In this document: positions 15,560-25,184 of the stretch, in pieces
Numbering within the stretch: position 1 is the stretch's first letter
How the letters are laid out: each line of letters starts with the position of its first letter
NCBI GenBank assembly: GCA_017303655.1
Contig: JAFLCE010000017.1
Location: forward strand, 1 to 53,463
DNA from: Anaerolineae bacterium
GTDB lineage: Bacteria; Chloroflexota; Anaerolineae; Anaerolineales; Villigracilaceae
Length of the DNA stretch: 53,463 nucleotides
Reading direction: 5' to 3'
Program-made: the position numbers and the translations under genes
The notes under the pieces: generated by a model
Seen by the model: the letters and a program-made list of their open reading frames with translations, nothing else
Databases searched by the model: none
What the model was told of the DNA's origin: nothing

Positions 15560-16753
15560 ATGAAAACTCAACTCACTCCAGCATTCAACGACCTGTTCTT
15601 CGCGCGCTTTTACTATTTTACCTTCATGGGCGGATGGGGCTTCATCCTGCCGTTTCTAAACCTTTTTTACATCAACCTCGGCTTCAGCGGAACACAGATC
15701 GGTCTGATCTCGTCGGTCAGTGCGGTGATCGGCATGGTCGTTTCACCGTTCTGGGTCAGCGAGGTCAAGAAGCGTCCCAATGCCAACCGGATCTTGCAGA
15801 TCGCCATGTTTCTCGGCGGCTTGGGTTATCTCGCCATCGGTTTTCAATCCATCTATGCATACATCCTGCTTATCGTCATCGTCCACTCGTTGATCGCATC
15901 AGGCATCATGCCGCTTTCCGATTCGATGGTGGTGACAGTGGCATCCGAGTCGGGGCAGGGATATGGAAGCGTGCGCGCCTTCGCATCCCTGGGATGGATC
16001 GTCTCGCTTCTTTCTTCGGGTTGGCTGGTTGCCCGCTTCGGCTTTATCGCAGCCTTTATCGGAGTCTTCCTCATGTGGTGCGTAGGCGCAATTACGATCT
16101 TTTTCATCCAGCCGCGCTTTTTCAGTGCCACACCGCAATCCGACCAGCCTAAGCCGCGCCTGCGTGACACGCTCCATACCGTTTTTCAAGACCGTACCTT
16201 GCTTGGTTTTGCAATTGCCATCGTCTTTATTGGTTTTTTGAATAGCGGCGTTTTACAATTCGAGAATGTCTTCCTGTCTGAGTTGGGCGCTTCCAAGCAA
16301 CTTATTTCTGTGGCGGGCATCCTCAGCGCCATTGTGGAATTGCCCTTCATGATCTATGCCGACCGGATCATAAAACGAGTTGGCGCGGACCGGCTGATGT
16401 TGATCGCATTGGTCCTGATCTTTGTACAACGCCTGGTCGTATTCTTTCTGCCAACCATCGCCACCATCATGGCGATCCGTTTTGTGGGCGGCGTAGCCTT
16501 CAGTTTTTACACGATCTCCTATATCGGGCTGATCAGCAGCCGCACTCAAGTCCATGAACGTGGAACGGTACTGGCATTATTCAGCGTGACCTTGGCGGGC
16601 ATGGTCAATATCGTTGCATACCCTGCCTCAGGCGCATTCTTCGACGCGTTCGGCGCGCTCTGGCTCTATCCGCTTTCGGCGCTAGGGTATTTGATCGGCA
16701 CGCTCAGCTTATGGTGGTCACGACCGAAACAGACGATAGACGATGGACGATAG
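15560..16753 (+). CDS. MFS transporter (MFS_1-like / LacY-nucleoside permease type)
   Basis: This is a 397-residue, 12-helix protein. The opening FNDLFFARFYYFTFMGGWGF and FSGTQIGLISSVSAVIGMVVSPFWVSEV resemble the MFS_1-like group that includes nucleoside:H+ and phenylpropionate-type carriers. The substrate is not readable. The C-terminal residues after WWSRP are encoded by a short-period repeat (GACGATAGACGATGGACGATAG), so the natural C-terminus may have been altered by the repeat. The gene has no clear ribosome-binding site. An in-frame GTG upstream (15539) is less likely as start. Confidence 0.85.
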   Translation: MKTQLTPAFNDLFFARFYYFTFMGGWGFILPFLNLFYINLGFSGTQIGLISSVSAVIGMVVSPFWVSEVKKRPNANRILQIAMFLGGLGYLAIGFQSIYAYILLIVIVHSLIASGIMPLSDSMVVTVASESGQGYGSVRAFASLGWIVSLLSSGWLVARFGFIAAFIGVFLMWCVGAITIFFIQPRFFSATPQSDQPKPRLRDTLHTVFQDRTLLGFAIAIVFIGFLNSGVLQFENVFLSELGASKQLISVAGILSAIVELPFMIYADRIIKRVGADRLMLIALVLIFVQRLVVFFLPTIATIMAIRFVGGVAFSFYTISYIGLISSRTQVHERGTVLALFSVTLAGMVNIVAYPASGAFFDAFGALWLYPLSALGYLIGTLSLWWSRPKQTIDDGR

Positions 16754-16765
16754 ACCATTGTCTAC
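16728..16765. repeat. GACGATAGACGATGG-type repeat at the end of the MFS gene
   Basis: A tandem-like series of AGACGATAGACGATGG and GACGATAGACC forms the last codons and stop of the MFS gene and the gap to the converging ABC-2 permease gene. It resembles the element at 29706-29762 in its GTC/GAC composition and may be a decayed dispersed repeat. Confidence 0.5.
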
Positions 16766-17563
16766 TTACGAACCCGTCCCTGTATATGAATTCACGCCTT
16801 GTTTCCAGATCCAATAGGTGAGTGCGAACATGCCAATGCCAATAAGCGGCGAGAGGTAGGTGATGCTCGAAACTTCCTCCGGGCGTAAAAAGATTTGCGA
16901 CGGATAGAAGGCAATAAAGCCAATCGGCAGGATATACGTGAATGTAAACCGAAAGGCGCCGTCGAAAATACTCATGGGGTAGGGAGCGAACTCTCTCAGA
17001 CGCCACGCCAGCCCGAGCACAGGATAAGAGTCAAGTACCCAGAAAGAGGCGCAGGCAGCCGTCACCACAATGGAGATTTGTACCAGCGCGGCACTGAACA
17101 AGGTGATGACGAGCAATCCAATCCGTGCGAAAGTCCAATCTACATGTAGTTGTGCCGCACTGTAGATCAGCAGGGCAATACCTACAACGAGTTGGGTCAA
17201 GCCTTTTATATCAAATATCTCGGATGTGTAATAGAACATCATGTTCAACGGGCGGAAGTAGTATTTGAGAAATGTTCCCTGTTGCAGGTTGAAACGCAAC
17301 TGCCAGAAATGGTCGAAGATGATCTGCATGGGTGAGATGGCGAGCATGTAAAAAGCGTAGATGAACACCATCTCATTCAGCGACCAGCCCGCCAGGTCTG
17401 GCACAGTATCGAATATGACCCAGAACACGCCTAGTGTGATGAGACTCGAAAAGAGCATCCCAAACGAGCTGATGATGAAATCGGCGCGGTATTGCATGCG
17501 GGCTTTGATGTATTGCGCCTCGATGATGAAGTACAGGCGCAGGTATTCGGTGAGACTTCGCAT
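16766..17563 (-). CDS. ABC-2 type exporter permease (COG3694-like)
   Basis: The ATG at 17563, with GAGGT ahead, gives 265 residues and six predicted helices. The start LRLYFIIEAQYIKARMQYRADFIISS and the segment FAPYPMSIFDGAFRFTFTYILPIGFIAFYPSQIFL fit the uncharacterised ABC-2 permease group that accompanies COG4586 ATPases. It pairs with the other permease, whose stop nearly touches this start, as the second half of the channel. The system exports an unknown compound. The family is often annotated as antibiotic or multidrug export. Confidence 0.85.
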   Translation of the reverse strand: MRSLTEYLRLYFIIEAQYIKARMQYRADFIISSFGMLFSSLITLGVFWVIFDTVPDLAGWSLNEMVFIYAFYMLAISPMQIIFDHFWQLRFNLQQGTFLKYYFRPLNMMFYYTSEIFDIKGLTQLVVGIALLIYSAAQLHVDWTFARIGLLVITLFSAALVQISIVVTAACASFWVLDSYPVLGLAWRLREFAPYPMSIFDGAFRFTFTYILPIGFIAFYPSQIFLRPEEVSSITYLSPLIGIGMFALTYWIWKQGVNSYTGTGS

Positions 17564-17564
17564 A

Positions 17565-18356
17565 TCAACCTCCCGCAATCCGCAGGACTTTTACAGCCTG
17601 CTCGAAGAACAAACGCGTCAACCCAAACAACACGACAGCCCAAACCACTTGAATTGCCAGCATCGGCAGGAAGATACTCAACGGCTGGTCTGGCTGAGTC
17701 AGCATCATCAACGGGGTGTGATAAATGGCTTGAAATGGCAGCATGAACAAAATGCCCTGCAATGTTTCAGGGAAGAACTGCAAGGGGATCAATGCGCCTG
17801 ACAACCCAAGGATGATGATCTCCTTCACAGTGGAAAGACCCCAACCTGATTCTGTATAGAACGCCATCACGCCGACGAAATAGTCAAAGCAGAAACTGAT
17901 GACAAATGCCATCAACAGGCTGATGGGGAAGAGCAAGGTGCCAACTCCAATTGGAATGGGAACTTTGAAGACCAGTGTAATGATCAATATGGTCGGCAGC
18001 GTGATGACCAGCAGACTCATGATGATCTGCCCAAGGCTGACGAATAAGATATAGGTTTGATAATCGAGTGGCTTGGTGAGATGCACCGAAATGATGCCCT
18101 CGCGGATCTCGTAGGCAACTTCCCAATCCACGTAGGTTTTGAGCAGAATGAATACCGCCGAACCGATGGCAACGTATAGAAACGTTTCGTTGAAGGTTAG
18201 GCTGCGCAGGGTGTCTGAATTTTTGTAAATGCTCTTCCATAGGTAATACGCTACACCGAGATAGACGAAATTCCCTACCAGCGAAAATAAAGGACCGAAG
18301 CGATAGACCAGCCCGATCATGAACGAGCCGCGCGTGAAGGCAAGATACTTTCTCAT
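17565..18356 (-). CDS. ABC-2 type exporter permease (COG4587-like)
   Basis: This is a 263-residue, six-helix protein. MRKYLAFTRGSFMIGLVYRFGPLFSLVGN is followed by a helix and WEVAYEIREGIISVHLTKPLDY, the conserved cytoplasmic loop of this permease group. Its start overlaps the ATPase stop by 4 bp and its stop lies about 1 bp from the start of the second permease. The three genes therefore form one tightly coupled operon. Confidence 0.85.
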   Translation of the reverse strand: MRKYLAFTRGSFMIGLVYRFGPLFSLVGNFVYLGVAYYLWKSIYKNSDTLRSLTFNETFLYVAIGSAVFILLKTYVDWEVAYEIREGIISVHLTKPLDYQTYILFVSLGQIIMSLLVITLPTILIITLVFKVPIPIGVGTLLFPISLLMAFVISFCFDYFVGVMAFYTESGWGLSTVKEIIILGLSGALIPLQFFPETLQGILFMLPFQAIYHTPLMMLTQPDQPLSIFLPMLAIQVVWAVVLFGLTRLFFEQAVKVLRIAGG

Positions 18357-19375
18357 GATAGCGCTCCGTCGTAAATACGCTGAACGACATCCTCCATCGA
18401 GATCTCAACAATGCGCACATCGAAGACATTGAAGTTGCCCATTACGCAGTTCAACACATCTGAAAGCGGAGTGAGCGCCTGATCAAAGGTGATGTCCGTC
18501 CAGAATTCTTCGGTCTGTGCAATGAGCATATGGTTATCTGTGCCAAAGCGTTCGGTCAATTTGGATTTGAGCGCTGCCAGCGTGCCATCGTTGAAGTCGT
18601 TGATCTGCACTTTCAAGGTGCGGAATGCGCCGAATAACATATTGACCTTGTGCGTATCGCCATCGTAAAGTTTTTTACCTTTGTCGATGATGATAATGCG
18701 CTGGGTGAGTGCTTCCACATCGCCGAGGTCGTGCGTGGTGAGGATAATGGTGGTATTCCGAGTGCGGTTCAATTCCTTAATGATCGTGCGGATCTTCGCC
18801 TTGACGGAAATATCCAAGCCGATGGTGGGCTCATCTAGAAACACGATCTGTGGGTTATGCAGGAAGGACGCTGTAATATCACACAACATACGCTGCCCCA
18901 GAGAAAGCGCGCGCACTTGTTGCGAGTATAAGGCTTTGAGATCCACCAAGTCATTGAACATGCCCATGTGTTCGTCAAAGGTCTTCTGATCAACTTTGTA
19001 TATTTCCTTCAATATTTTGAAGGATTCGATCACGGGCAGATCCCACCACAATTGTGTGCGTTGACCGAAGACCACGCCCATGATCTGCGCCTGACGGATA
19101 CGATTCTCGAAGGGCACATGCCCATTGATGGTGATCTCGCCTGCACTGGGCTTGAGGATGCCGGTCATCATTTTGATGGTGGTGGATTTCCCTGCCCCGT
19201 TCGGACCGATATACCCAACGATCTCGCCCGCCTCAATATCGAAGGAGATGCCATCCACCGCTTTGACGGTTCGGTAATCGCCGGAGAAAAGATCGCGGAA
19301 TGCACCGCTCAACCCCTCGCGACGATTTAGGACTTTGAAATGTTTGGTTAGGTTATTTACGTGAATGAGACTCAT
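18353..19375 (-). CDS. ABC-2 exporter ATP-binding protein (COG4586)
   Basis: I chose the ATG at 19375 because GGAAAC precedes it. An ATG at 19387 would add four residues. The protein has about 340 residues. The Walker A motif is YIGPNGAGKST, the signature is LSLGQRM and Walker B is IVFLDEPTIGLD, followed by a C-terminal domain of about 110 residues. The variant signature LSLGQRM is typical of COG4586 ATPases. It energises the two permeases downstream. The gene begins within about 15 bp of the end of the large phosphorylase-like gene, so the two may be co-transcribed. Confidence 0.9.
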   Translation of the reverse strand: MSLIHVNNLTKHFKVLNRREGLSGAFRDLFSGDYRTVKAVDGISFDIEAGEIVGYIGPNGAGKSTTIKMMTGILKPSAGEITINGHVPFENRIRQAQIMGVVFGQRTQLWWDLPVIESFKILKEIYKVDQKTFDEHMGMFNDLVDLKALYSQQVRALSLGQRMLCDITASFLHNPQIVFLDEPTIGLDISVKAKIRTIIKELNRTRNTTIILTTHDLGDVEALTQRIIIIDKGKKLYDGDTHKVNMLFGAFRTLKVQINDFNDGTLAALKSKLTERFGTDNHMLIAQTEEFWTDITFDQALTPLSDVLNCVMGNFNVFDVRIVEISMEDVVQRIYDGALS

Positions 19376-19390
19376 GGTTGTTTCCATTTT

Positions 19391-22300
19391 TTATGTCAAT
19401 AAGACTGTCAAACACTGAATGACTCCATTGCGCTTGAAAATATGCTGGCTATTAACGGCATCCAAGTTATGACCTTCAAGTTGCTGTACCTTTCCATCCG
19501 AATATTGAACGGTGATCGCGTTTTTGTTCGACTTCTGCAATACCACTGGAACCTGACAAATGGTGTATGCCAGGCAATTCGCTCTCAGTTTGATGGTTTG
19601 CTTTACGCCGTTCACATCGAAATACATAAAAGCTGCGGGCGCGGACAAGAATTCTTTTTTATTCAGTAGCAGGAAGTCAAACTTCAAGTTGCCATTTTCA
19701 ATGAAACAGCCAAGCTCCGCCAGCCGTGTCAATATTTCTTCCTTGACCATGCCGGTCATGCCAGGTTGTTTCGCGCCTTGACCCTTGGGCGTATGGGAGT
19801 ATGGATCAGTGGGGAAGGCTCCGTATACGCCGGGTGTCTTATTAAAACTCAGTCCTTTGCGGATGTCCTCGTATTTTTCCAACAACGCGTGAGTGGTGGA
19901 TTTATTTTCTGCGCGAAGGAGGGTTTCCTGTACTGCCAGAAGTAACTTCGAGATCATGTGCCAGTAAATGCTGCCCAGCCCTTCGTACGCGAAGAATGTG
20001 CCAGAACGTCCCGTGAATTCCGCGTGATGGAAGACATCTTCGAAAAGCGCTTCGATCTTCTTTGCTTCGGCATGGACCAGTTCTGCATAATGCGGCTGCT
20101 TCTTCAATGCATCCATCGCGCGGATTAAATCCTTGGCATTGTGGATAGATCCACTGAAATGGTAGTTTCCATCTTCATCTTGAAAGAGGAGTGTTTTATC
20201 CTGATGTTTTACCAGTTCGGGAATCAATTTTAATCCGTTAATTTGTTCCGGCGTGATGGTGTTCTTTTGCAGGATGCCCAGCAGTTCGCGGTCGGGATAT
20301 AGGATGTAACTATGCTGGTCAGCGCGGTAGAGCGGGCTGTGTCTCATGCTTTCCAGCAGGGCTAGCGACTCTTTGCCCGTCAACATGCCGGAAGTGAGGA
20401 TGGCGACTTGACCTTCCAACATTTCATACAAATGCCGGATGCATGCAGTGTTTCCCTCAAGTTGCAGAACATTATAGGCATGATAGAGATTATCACTTCG
20501 TTTGTTGGCGCGCAATGAATGTTCAATATATTTCTGTGCCAGATCAAAGAACGCGATCAATTCTGATACCGAAATTTCAGTACTTTTTCCTGAAAGCCCA
20601 TGTGAATAATAATTCCAGCGATAGTCACTGCCTGCTTGACCTAGCGCATTCATCATCTCACGTCGCTGTTGATCGTTAAACGAATCTCCCAATATGTCTT
20701 TGAAGCGATGCAATGCCTCTGCAATTTGAGCGTAGAAATCAAGTACCTCACTGTTAAGCGGAATAGATGTGATAGAACTTTGTTTTAGCAAGTCTTTGCA
20801 AAAAACAATATAACGCAGCAAATACGAGAGTGTCACAACCGACAATCCCTTGCCAACCAAAGCGTTGTTTGCATCATTCCATTCGGGACGCTGGGTATTC
20901 ATCCAGATGCCACCTTCGGGCACAAAGTTCGAGAGTTTGGCAAGCAGCAGCACGAGCAGTTTTTCCGTCAACGCAGCGTGGAGGACATGTCTGTTTTTGT
21001 CCAAGACCAGCCTGCCATCTGTGCCGTGTTCCCCGGTGCGCGTCTTGATTTCTTTTTCCAAATTCCAATCGAATTCGATCGAGTCATATGGATTCTTTTG
21101 CAGATCTGCATACGGCTTGAGGCGATACGGCACATTCGCGAAACTGAATATCGGCGTTGAAATGAACTCCTGTAATTTTCCCGGGTGCACTTTCGCGCTG
21201 ATCTCTAATAATTTTTGCAAATAAATAATTTGATGGTCGCTCCAATACCCGATGTTCGCCCAGGGATTGCCTGGCTCCGGCGCTTCCCAGTCAATGCCGT
21301 GATCTGTAATTCGATACGGATTGTATCCATCGACTGTTGTGGCATTCAGAAAAGTGCAGATCATACTCTCGATATATTCGGGATACGAGAACGCCAGCGC
21401 TTCCCAGTTTTGAAAGATGTCGCGCCAATTGCCTTCGTACCCCAACTTCAGCGAACCATCCGGTTTCTTAACGTCAATCGCAAAACGATTCCATGGGCGG
21501 CTGGGGTCGCCATGCCTGCGGCTGAATGACAAGGGTAGATACGCGTAACTCAAGCGGATCAAATCCGCCGAGCCGTTTGCTTTTGCGCGTGCGTGAAGAT
21601 CGAGAATATTTAATTCTGCTGGTAATTCAGCAAAGAAGTTTTTATTTTCAGCAAGAACTGTTTGGTTGCGAACAGAGATAAATTCAACGAAATCTTTTTT
21701 GTGAATCTCGTACTGTTCGGAAACAATCCCGCCGCGCATGACGTTGAACATGACATTGGCAAAATGATGTGCGGTGCAGAGCGCATCGCTAGAGATTTGC
21801 ATTCCATCCGCGCTGGCGACGATTTTTTCGAGGTTAAGATTATTTAATGCGATATCTTCTTCCAATGATTTCGCCAGTTTGGATTTTTCGCCTCTAAGTT
21901 TGTTTTGCAGGCTGACAATTTCGCCTCCATCCTTGCTGACATCTGCCACAACATGCCAGGCTTTTTCCTGCGCTGAGGGGAGTTCAAGCACGGCGTGTAC
22001 GAAGTAGGCACCGCGTTTTCCGCGCATTTTCCCTTCGGTCTGAAGCGTTTCTCCCGCTCGGAATGAATCCACCTGGGCGGAGGAGAGCAAGTAATTCGCA
22101 GGCTTCAACCCCAGTTGAAAGATGACTGTGCCCAAAAGCGATTCGCTTGGCTCGGCAAGATCTGTCAGCGTGGAGTTCAGTGCCAGAATCGCCAGACCCG
22201 TTTCAAGGTCCAGTTCGGAGCGTTTGTAGGCATCCAGCAGCGGGCTGAATGTGTTCTGAGTCTGCGACGTAACATTCGCGGGCAGGATGTTTTGAATCCC

Positions 22301-22846
22301 ATCAAGTAATTCAATTTGACATTTTGATTTGCTGAAATTTTTCAACCATGACGTTTTGACAAAGCCAAAGAGATCGCTTGTGCGCCATGCGTAGCGATAG
22401 GCAAGCTGTAAACTGTGATTGAGTTCTTCGAAGAGAAGCGCCGTACCGCTTATGTTCTTATAAATGTTGCGCTCGATGCGGTAGACGCCACGATAGCGTT
22501 CGGAGAACGGCTCCCATATTTTTTTTTGTTTTTTACTAGTCACCAGAAAAATGGTTTTGGCGCCGGTGTTCTCACTGTTTTCAGTGACCTTGTCGTCAGT
22601 GTAGTACGGGAATAACGCTTGCTCAGCGCTTGTACGTCCAGCTGTCAGCCCGCCCGTGGAGGAAATGAATAGCCAGTGGTTCGAACTGCTGACAATGCTC
22701 ATAAAGAACGGCGACATGCCGTCAAAATTATTGATCTTGTAGAAAGTGTCGCCAAGCATGTTGACGAACTCTCCTGTGACGTTCTGTTCGGATCGTTGTT
22801 GAGCCATATCCCCGATGAATATCGGATGGAATTTCTGGTTACTCAT
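19391..22846 (-). CDS. Very large glycoside phosphorylase-like protein (GH94/GH149/GH161 type)
   Basis: The ATG at 22846, with AGGAGG ahead, gives 1151 residues and no signal peptide. The N-terminus has IGDMAQQRSEQNVTGEF, MSPFFMSIVSSSNHWLFIS and GGLTAGRTSAEQALFPYY (10-82). This matches my memory of large proteins labelled 'cellobiose phosphorylase' and of the GH149/GH161 beta-1,3-glucan phosphorylases, which are about 1100 residues long. A helical barrel region follows, with RWNYYSHGLSGKSTE and FFAYEGLGSIYWHMISKL. GH94 proper is nearer 800 residues. Neighbours are a GH1 enzyme and a GH94 enzyme. The family call needs a profile search and the catalytic Asp is not identified with certainty. Confidence 0.65.
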   Translation of the reverse strand: MSNQKFHPIFIGDMAQQRSEQNVTGEFVNMLGDTFYKINNFDGMSPFFMSIVSSSNHWLFISSTGGLTAGRTSAEQALFPYYTDDKVTENSENTGAKTIFLVTSKKQKKIWEPFSERYRGVYRIERNIYKNISGTALLFEELNHSLQLAYRYAWRTSDLFGFVKTSWLKNFSKSKCQIELLDGIQNILPANVTSQTQNTFSPLLDAYKRSELDLETGLAILALNSTLTDLAEPSESLLGTVIFQLGLKPANYLLSSAQVDSFRAGETLQTEGKMRGKRGAYFVHAVLELPSAQEKAWHVVADVSKDGGEIVSLQNKLRGEKSKLAKSLEEDIALNNLNLEKIVASADGMQISSDALCTAHHFANVMFNVMRGGIVSEQYEIHKKDFVEFISVRNQTVLAENKNFFAELPAELNILDLHARAKANGSADLIRLSYAYLPLSFSRRHGDPSRPWNRFAIDVKKPDGSLKLGYEGNWRDIFQNWEALAFSYPEYIESMICTFLNATTVDGYNPYRITDHGIDWEAPEPGNPWANIGYWSDHQIIYLQKLLEISAKVHPGKLQEFISTPIFSFANVPYRLKPYADLQKNPYDSIEFDWNLEKEIKTRTGEHGTDGRLVLDKNRHVLHAALTEKLLVLLLAKLSNFVPEGGIWMNTQRPEWNDANNALVGKGLSVVTLSYLLRYIVFCKDLLKQSSITSIPLNSEVLDFYAQIAEALHRFKDILGDSFNDQQRREMMNALGQAGSDYRWNYYSHGLSGKSTEISVSELIAFFDLAQKYIEHSLRANKRSDNLYHAYNVLQLEGNTACIRHLYEMLEGQVAILTSGMLTGKESLALLESMRHSPLYRADQHSYILYPDRELLGILQKNTITPEQINGLKLIPELVKHQDKTLLFQDEDGNYHFSGSIHNAKDLIRAMDALKKQPHYAELVHAEAKKIEALFEDVFHHAEFTGRSGTFFAYEGLGSIYWHMISKLLLAVQETLLRAENKSTTHALLEKYEDIRKGLSFNKTPGVYGAFPTDPYSHTPKGQGAKQPGMTGMVKEEILTRLAELGCFIENGNLKFDFLLLNKKEFLSAPAAFMYFDVNGVKQTIKLRANCLAYTICQVPVVLQKSNKNAITVQYSDGKVQQLEGHNLDAVNSQHIFKRNGVIQCLTVLLT

Positions 22847-22898
22847 GAACGAGCCTCCTGTGCATGGGATCTGCTGCTTGACATGTTTATTTGAAACA

Positions 22899-22934
22899 CA
22901 ATGGAGCCACACCTCATTGGGCGTGGCTCCATTG
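22899..22934. terminator. Stem-loop after the GH1 gene
   Basis: A 12-bp perfect stem, CAATGGAGCCAC (22899-22910) and GTGGCTCCATTG (22923-22934), follows the GH1 stop and precedes the large phosphorylase-like gene. The T tract after it on the minus strand is weak. It is therefore more likely a partial terminator or mRNA-processing/stability element that changes the expression ratio. Confidence 0.75.
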
Positions 22935-22941
22935 CTATGAA

Positions 22942-24309
22942 CTAAAAACCGTTTTTCTTGATCACGCCTTTATACCATTTGGCACTATCTTTTAGTGTGC
23001 GTTTCTGTGTTTCATAATCCACCCAGATGATGCCGAAGCGTTGACTGAAACCAAACGACCATTCAAAGTTATCCATAAAAGACCAGACGAAATATCCAGC
23101 CAGCGGCACACCGGCTTGAATGGCGCGATGTGCTGCAGCAAAGTGGGTACGGAGATAGTTTGTGCGATGCACATCGGGAACATTCCCTTTTTCATCAGGC
23201 GGCGTCGAGTAGCTGGCGCCGTTTTCGGTGACGTATAACTTCAACGGTTGATAATCGAAGTAATAACGCCCCAATACATTCAACAAGCCATCAGGATAGA
23301 CTTCCCAATCCATCTCCGTCCAATTTTCGGGAGTTTTAGGCTGTGAAAAAACTTTTTGTGGTTCGTTATTTGGGTCGTCCACCCGTACAACTCCACGGTT
23401 GTAAAAGTTGACACCGAGAAAATCTGTAGGCACTGCAATGATTTTCATATCACCATCTTGCACAAAGTCCATGCCCTTGGGGAAGGCGCCCAGTTGTTTG
23501 AAATCTTCCACAATATCAACTGGATAGCCGCGCCCATAGACCGGGTCTGCGAACCAGCGCACCCATTTGCCTTCGCCGCGGCGCACGGCATCCAGATCCA
23601 TAGCAGAGTTGGATGCGGCGACATTCCAATTGCTGTTCAACGTAATACCTACTTCTGCGTTTGCACTGTTGCGGCGAATGACCGGGACAGCCAAGCCATG
23701 AGAAAGCAAAAGATGATGCGCGACGCGCACGGCGACCGCAAGCGTTGGGTCTACGATTCCCGGCGCATGGGCGCCCATCTCATGGCCTACCCAGGCAACC
23801 ACGGAAGGTTCGTTGTGTGTGATCCAGTTCTTGACGCGGTCACCGAGCGTGCGTGAGATGACATCGGTATACTCCACAAAGGCATCCGTAGTAGACCGCA
23901 CCGTCCAGCCGCCTTCATCTTCCAGTTTTTGGGGCAAGTCCCAGTGGTAGAGTGTGGCGAAGGGTTTGATATCCGCTTCGAGCAAACCATCTACGAGTTT
24001 GCTGTAAAAATCCAATCCTTTTTGATTGATCTTGCCGCGTCCGGCAGGTAGGATGCGGGGCCAGGCGATAGAAAAGCGATAGGCTTGCAGACCCATCTTT
24101 TTCATCAGTCCGATATCTTTTTTCCAAAGCCGGTAGTGATCGTTGGCGATATCACCCGTGTCACTATTCTGAATTTTGCCGGGCGTATGCGAGAAACGAT
24201 CCCAGATCGATTCGCCTTTGCCATGTTTATCCCACGCGCCTTCGATCTGATAGGATGCTGTTGCCGTGCCCCAAATGAAATTATCAGGGAAGATGATTTT
24301 ATTAGCCAT
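22942..24309 (-). CDS. GH1 beta-glucosidase
   Basis: The ATG at 24309, with GGAG ahead, gives 455 residues, normal for cytosolic bacterial GH1. FPDNFIWGTATASYQIEGAW opens the barrel. The acid/base E167 is in THNEPSV and the nucleophile E362 is in YVTENGAS. The C-terminal VPLAGYFVWSFMDNFEWSFGFSQRFG carries the aglycone/glycone-site residues of beta-glucosidases. It hydrolyses cellobiose and related beta-glucosides to glucose in the cytoplasm. It overlaps the end of the mutarotase-fold gene by 8 bp, so it is in one operon with it and with cellobiose phosphorylase. Confidence 0.95.
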   Translation of the reverse strand: MANKIIFPDNFIWGTATASYQIEGAWDKHGKGESIWDRFSHTPGKIQNSDTGDIANDHYRLWKKDIGLMKKMGLQAYRFSIAWPRILPAGRGKINQKGLDFYSKLVDGLLEADIKPFATLYHWDLPQKLEDEGGWTVRSTTDAFVEYTDVISRTLGDRVKNWITHNEPSVVAWVGHEMGAHAPGIVDPTLAVAVRVAHHLLLSHGLAVPVIRRNSANAEVGITLNSNWNVAASNSAMDLDAVRRGEGKWVRWFADPVYGRGYPVDIVEDFKQLGAFPKGMDFVQDGDMKIIAVPTDFLGVNFYNRGVVRVDDPNNEPQKVFSQPKTPENWTEMDWEVYPDGLLNVLGRYYFDYQPLKLYVTENGASYSTPPDEKGNVPDVHRTNYLRTHFAAAHRAIQAGVPLAGYFVWSFMDNFEWSFGFSQRFGIIWVDYETQKRTLKDSAKWYKGVIKKNGF

Positions 24310-25183
24310 TGTTTTCTCCATTTGTTGATAGATTAGATAATTGCTTGCAGACCTGGTAGGCGGTTTCCAAAGTTGGAGGAAACTCCCCAACCAGCACTTC
24401 CCAAGTTTCCGTCAAGACTGCCGAGTCGCCTTTCTTTAGCGTCTTCAGCGAGCCAAGTAGCTCCAGTTCGATGCACACATCCTTGACGTACAATTCTACA
24501 TTGCTATTCATATCGGGGAACGTCCCTTCTTCGACCGCGAACCTCTTTACAAACAGAGCCTTGCCCAGTGCGCAGGCAAGCCATCCGTGCGTATTGAGTC
24601 CGCCGACCTTCAAAGGAACATCTCCGGGTTTTCCATGCACGAGAACGAAGTCATCATGTAGTTCCAGCCGTTCATCTTTCAAGCTGGTGTAAGGCCAGAT
24701 CACGATGCTGCGGTTGGGAGCCGAGTCTGTGCCAGCAACACCCTGTAATGGAAAAATGCCTAGGCTGTTCAAGCGCAGTTGTGTGATCGTCCATGGCGCG
24801 AGTTCGAGCGGAGATTCACCGTGCCAGGTTATGCGGTGCGAAAGATGCACGCGGTTGCCATCCAGTCTAAACTCGATCTCCTTCTCAAGTCCCGATACAT
24901 CCACAGGGCTTCGCAAGATAACACTCTCGCCAGCGATCACCGTCACTCCCTCTTCAGGGCAGTTATAAAACGAATCCTCGGGCGCCTTCCACAAGCGATG
25001 CCCGCCGCGCAAATAAAATTCTCCGTGCGGCACGGGCCAATGCACATCGGGGGTTTCGGCGAACAGGTTGCCCTCCACGCCTTTGGCGTACAAGCCAATA
25101 ACACGCGGACCCGTTGTCGTTAGATATTCAACGCGCAGGAATTCGTTTTCGATAGATGCGAACGGAAGCTGAGAATACGCCAT
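24302..25183 (-). CDS. Galactose-mutarotase-fold protein (aldose-epimerase-like)
   Basis: This is a 293-residue soluble protein made mostly of predicted beta strands. Features include IENEFLRVEYLTTTGPRVIGLY, the segment GEFYLRGGHRLWKAPEDSFYNCPE and ITWHGESPLELAPWTITQL. These recall the beta-sandwich of aldose 1-epimerases and related DUF4380-type proteins, although a clear catalytic His/Glu pair of GalM was not confirmed. Its position between cellobiose phosphorylase and GH1, with a 1-bp gap and an overlap, suggests a role in sugar anomer handling or glycan binding in the same pathway. Confidence 0.6.
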   Translation of the reverse strand: MAYSQLPFASIENEFLRVEYLTTTGPRVIGLYAKGVEGNLFAETPDVHWPVPHGEFYLRGGHRLWKAPEDSFYNCPEEGVTVIAGESVILRSPVDVSGLEKEIEFRLDGNRVHLSHRITWHGESPLELAPWTITQLRLNSLGIFPLQGVAGTDSAPNRSIVIWPYTSLKDERLELHDDFVLVHGKPGDVPLKVGGLNTHGWLACALGKALFVKRFAVEEGTFPDMNSNVELYVKDVCIELELLGSLKTLKKGDSAVLTETWEVLVGEFPPTLETAYQVCKQLSNLSTNGENNG

Positions 25184-25184
25184 A

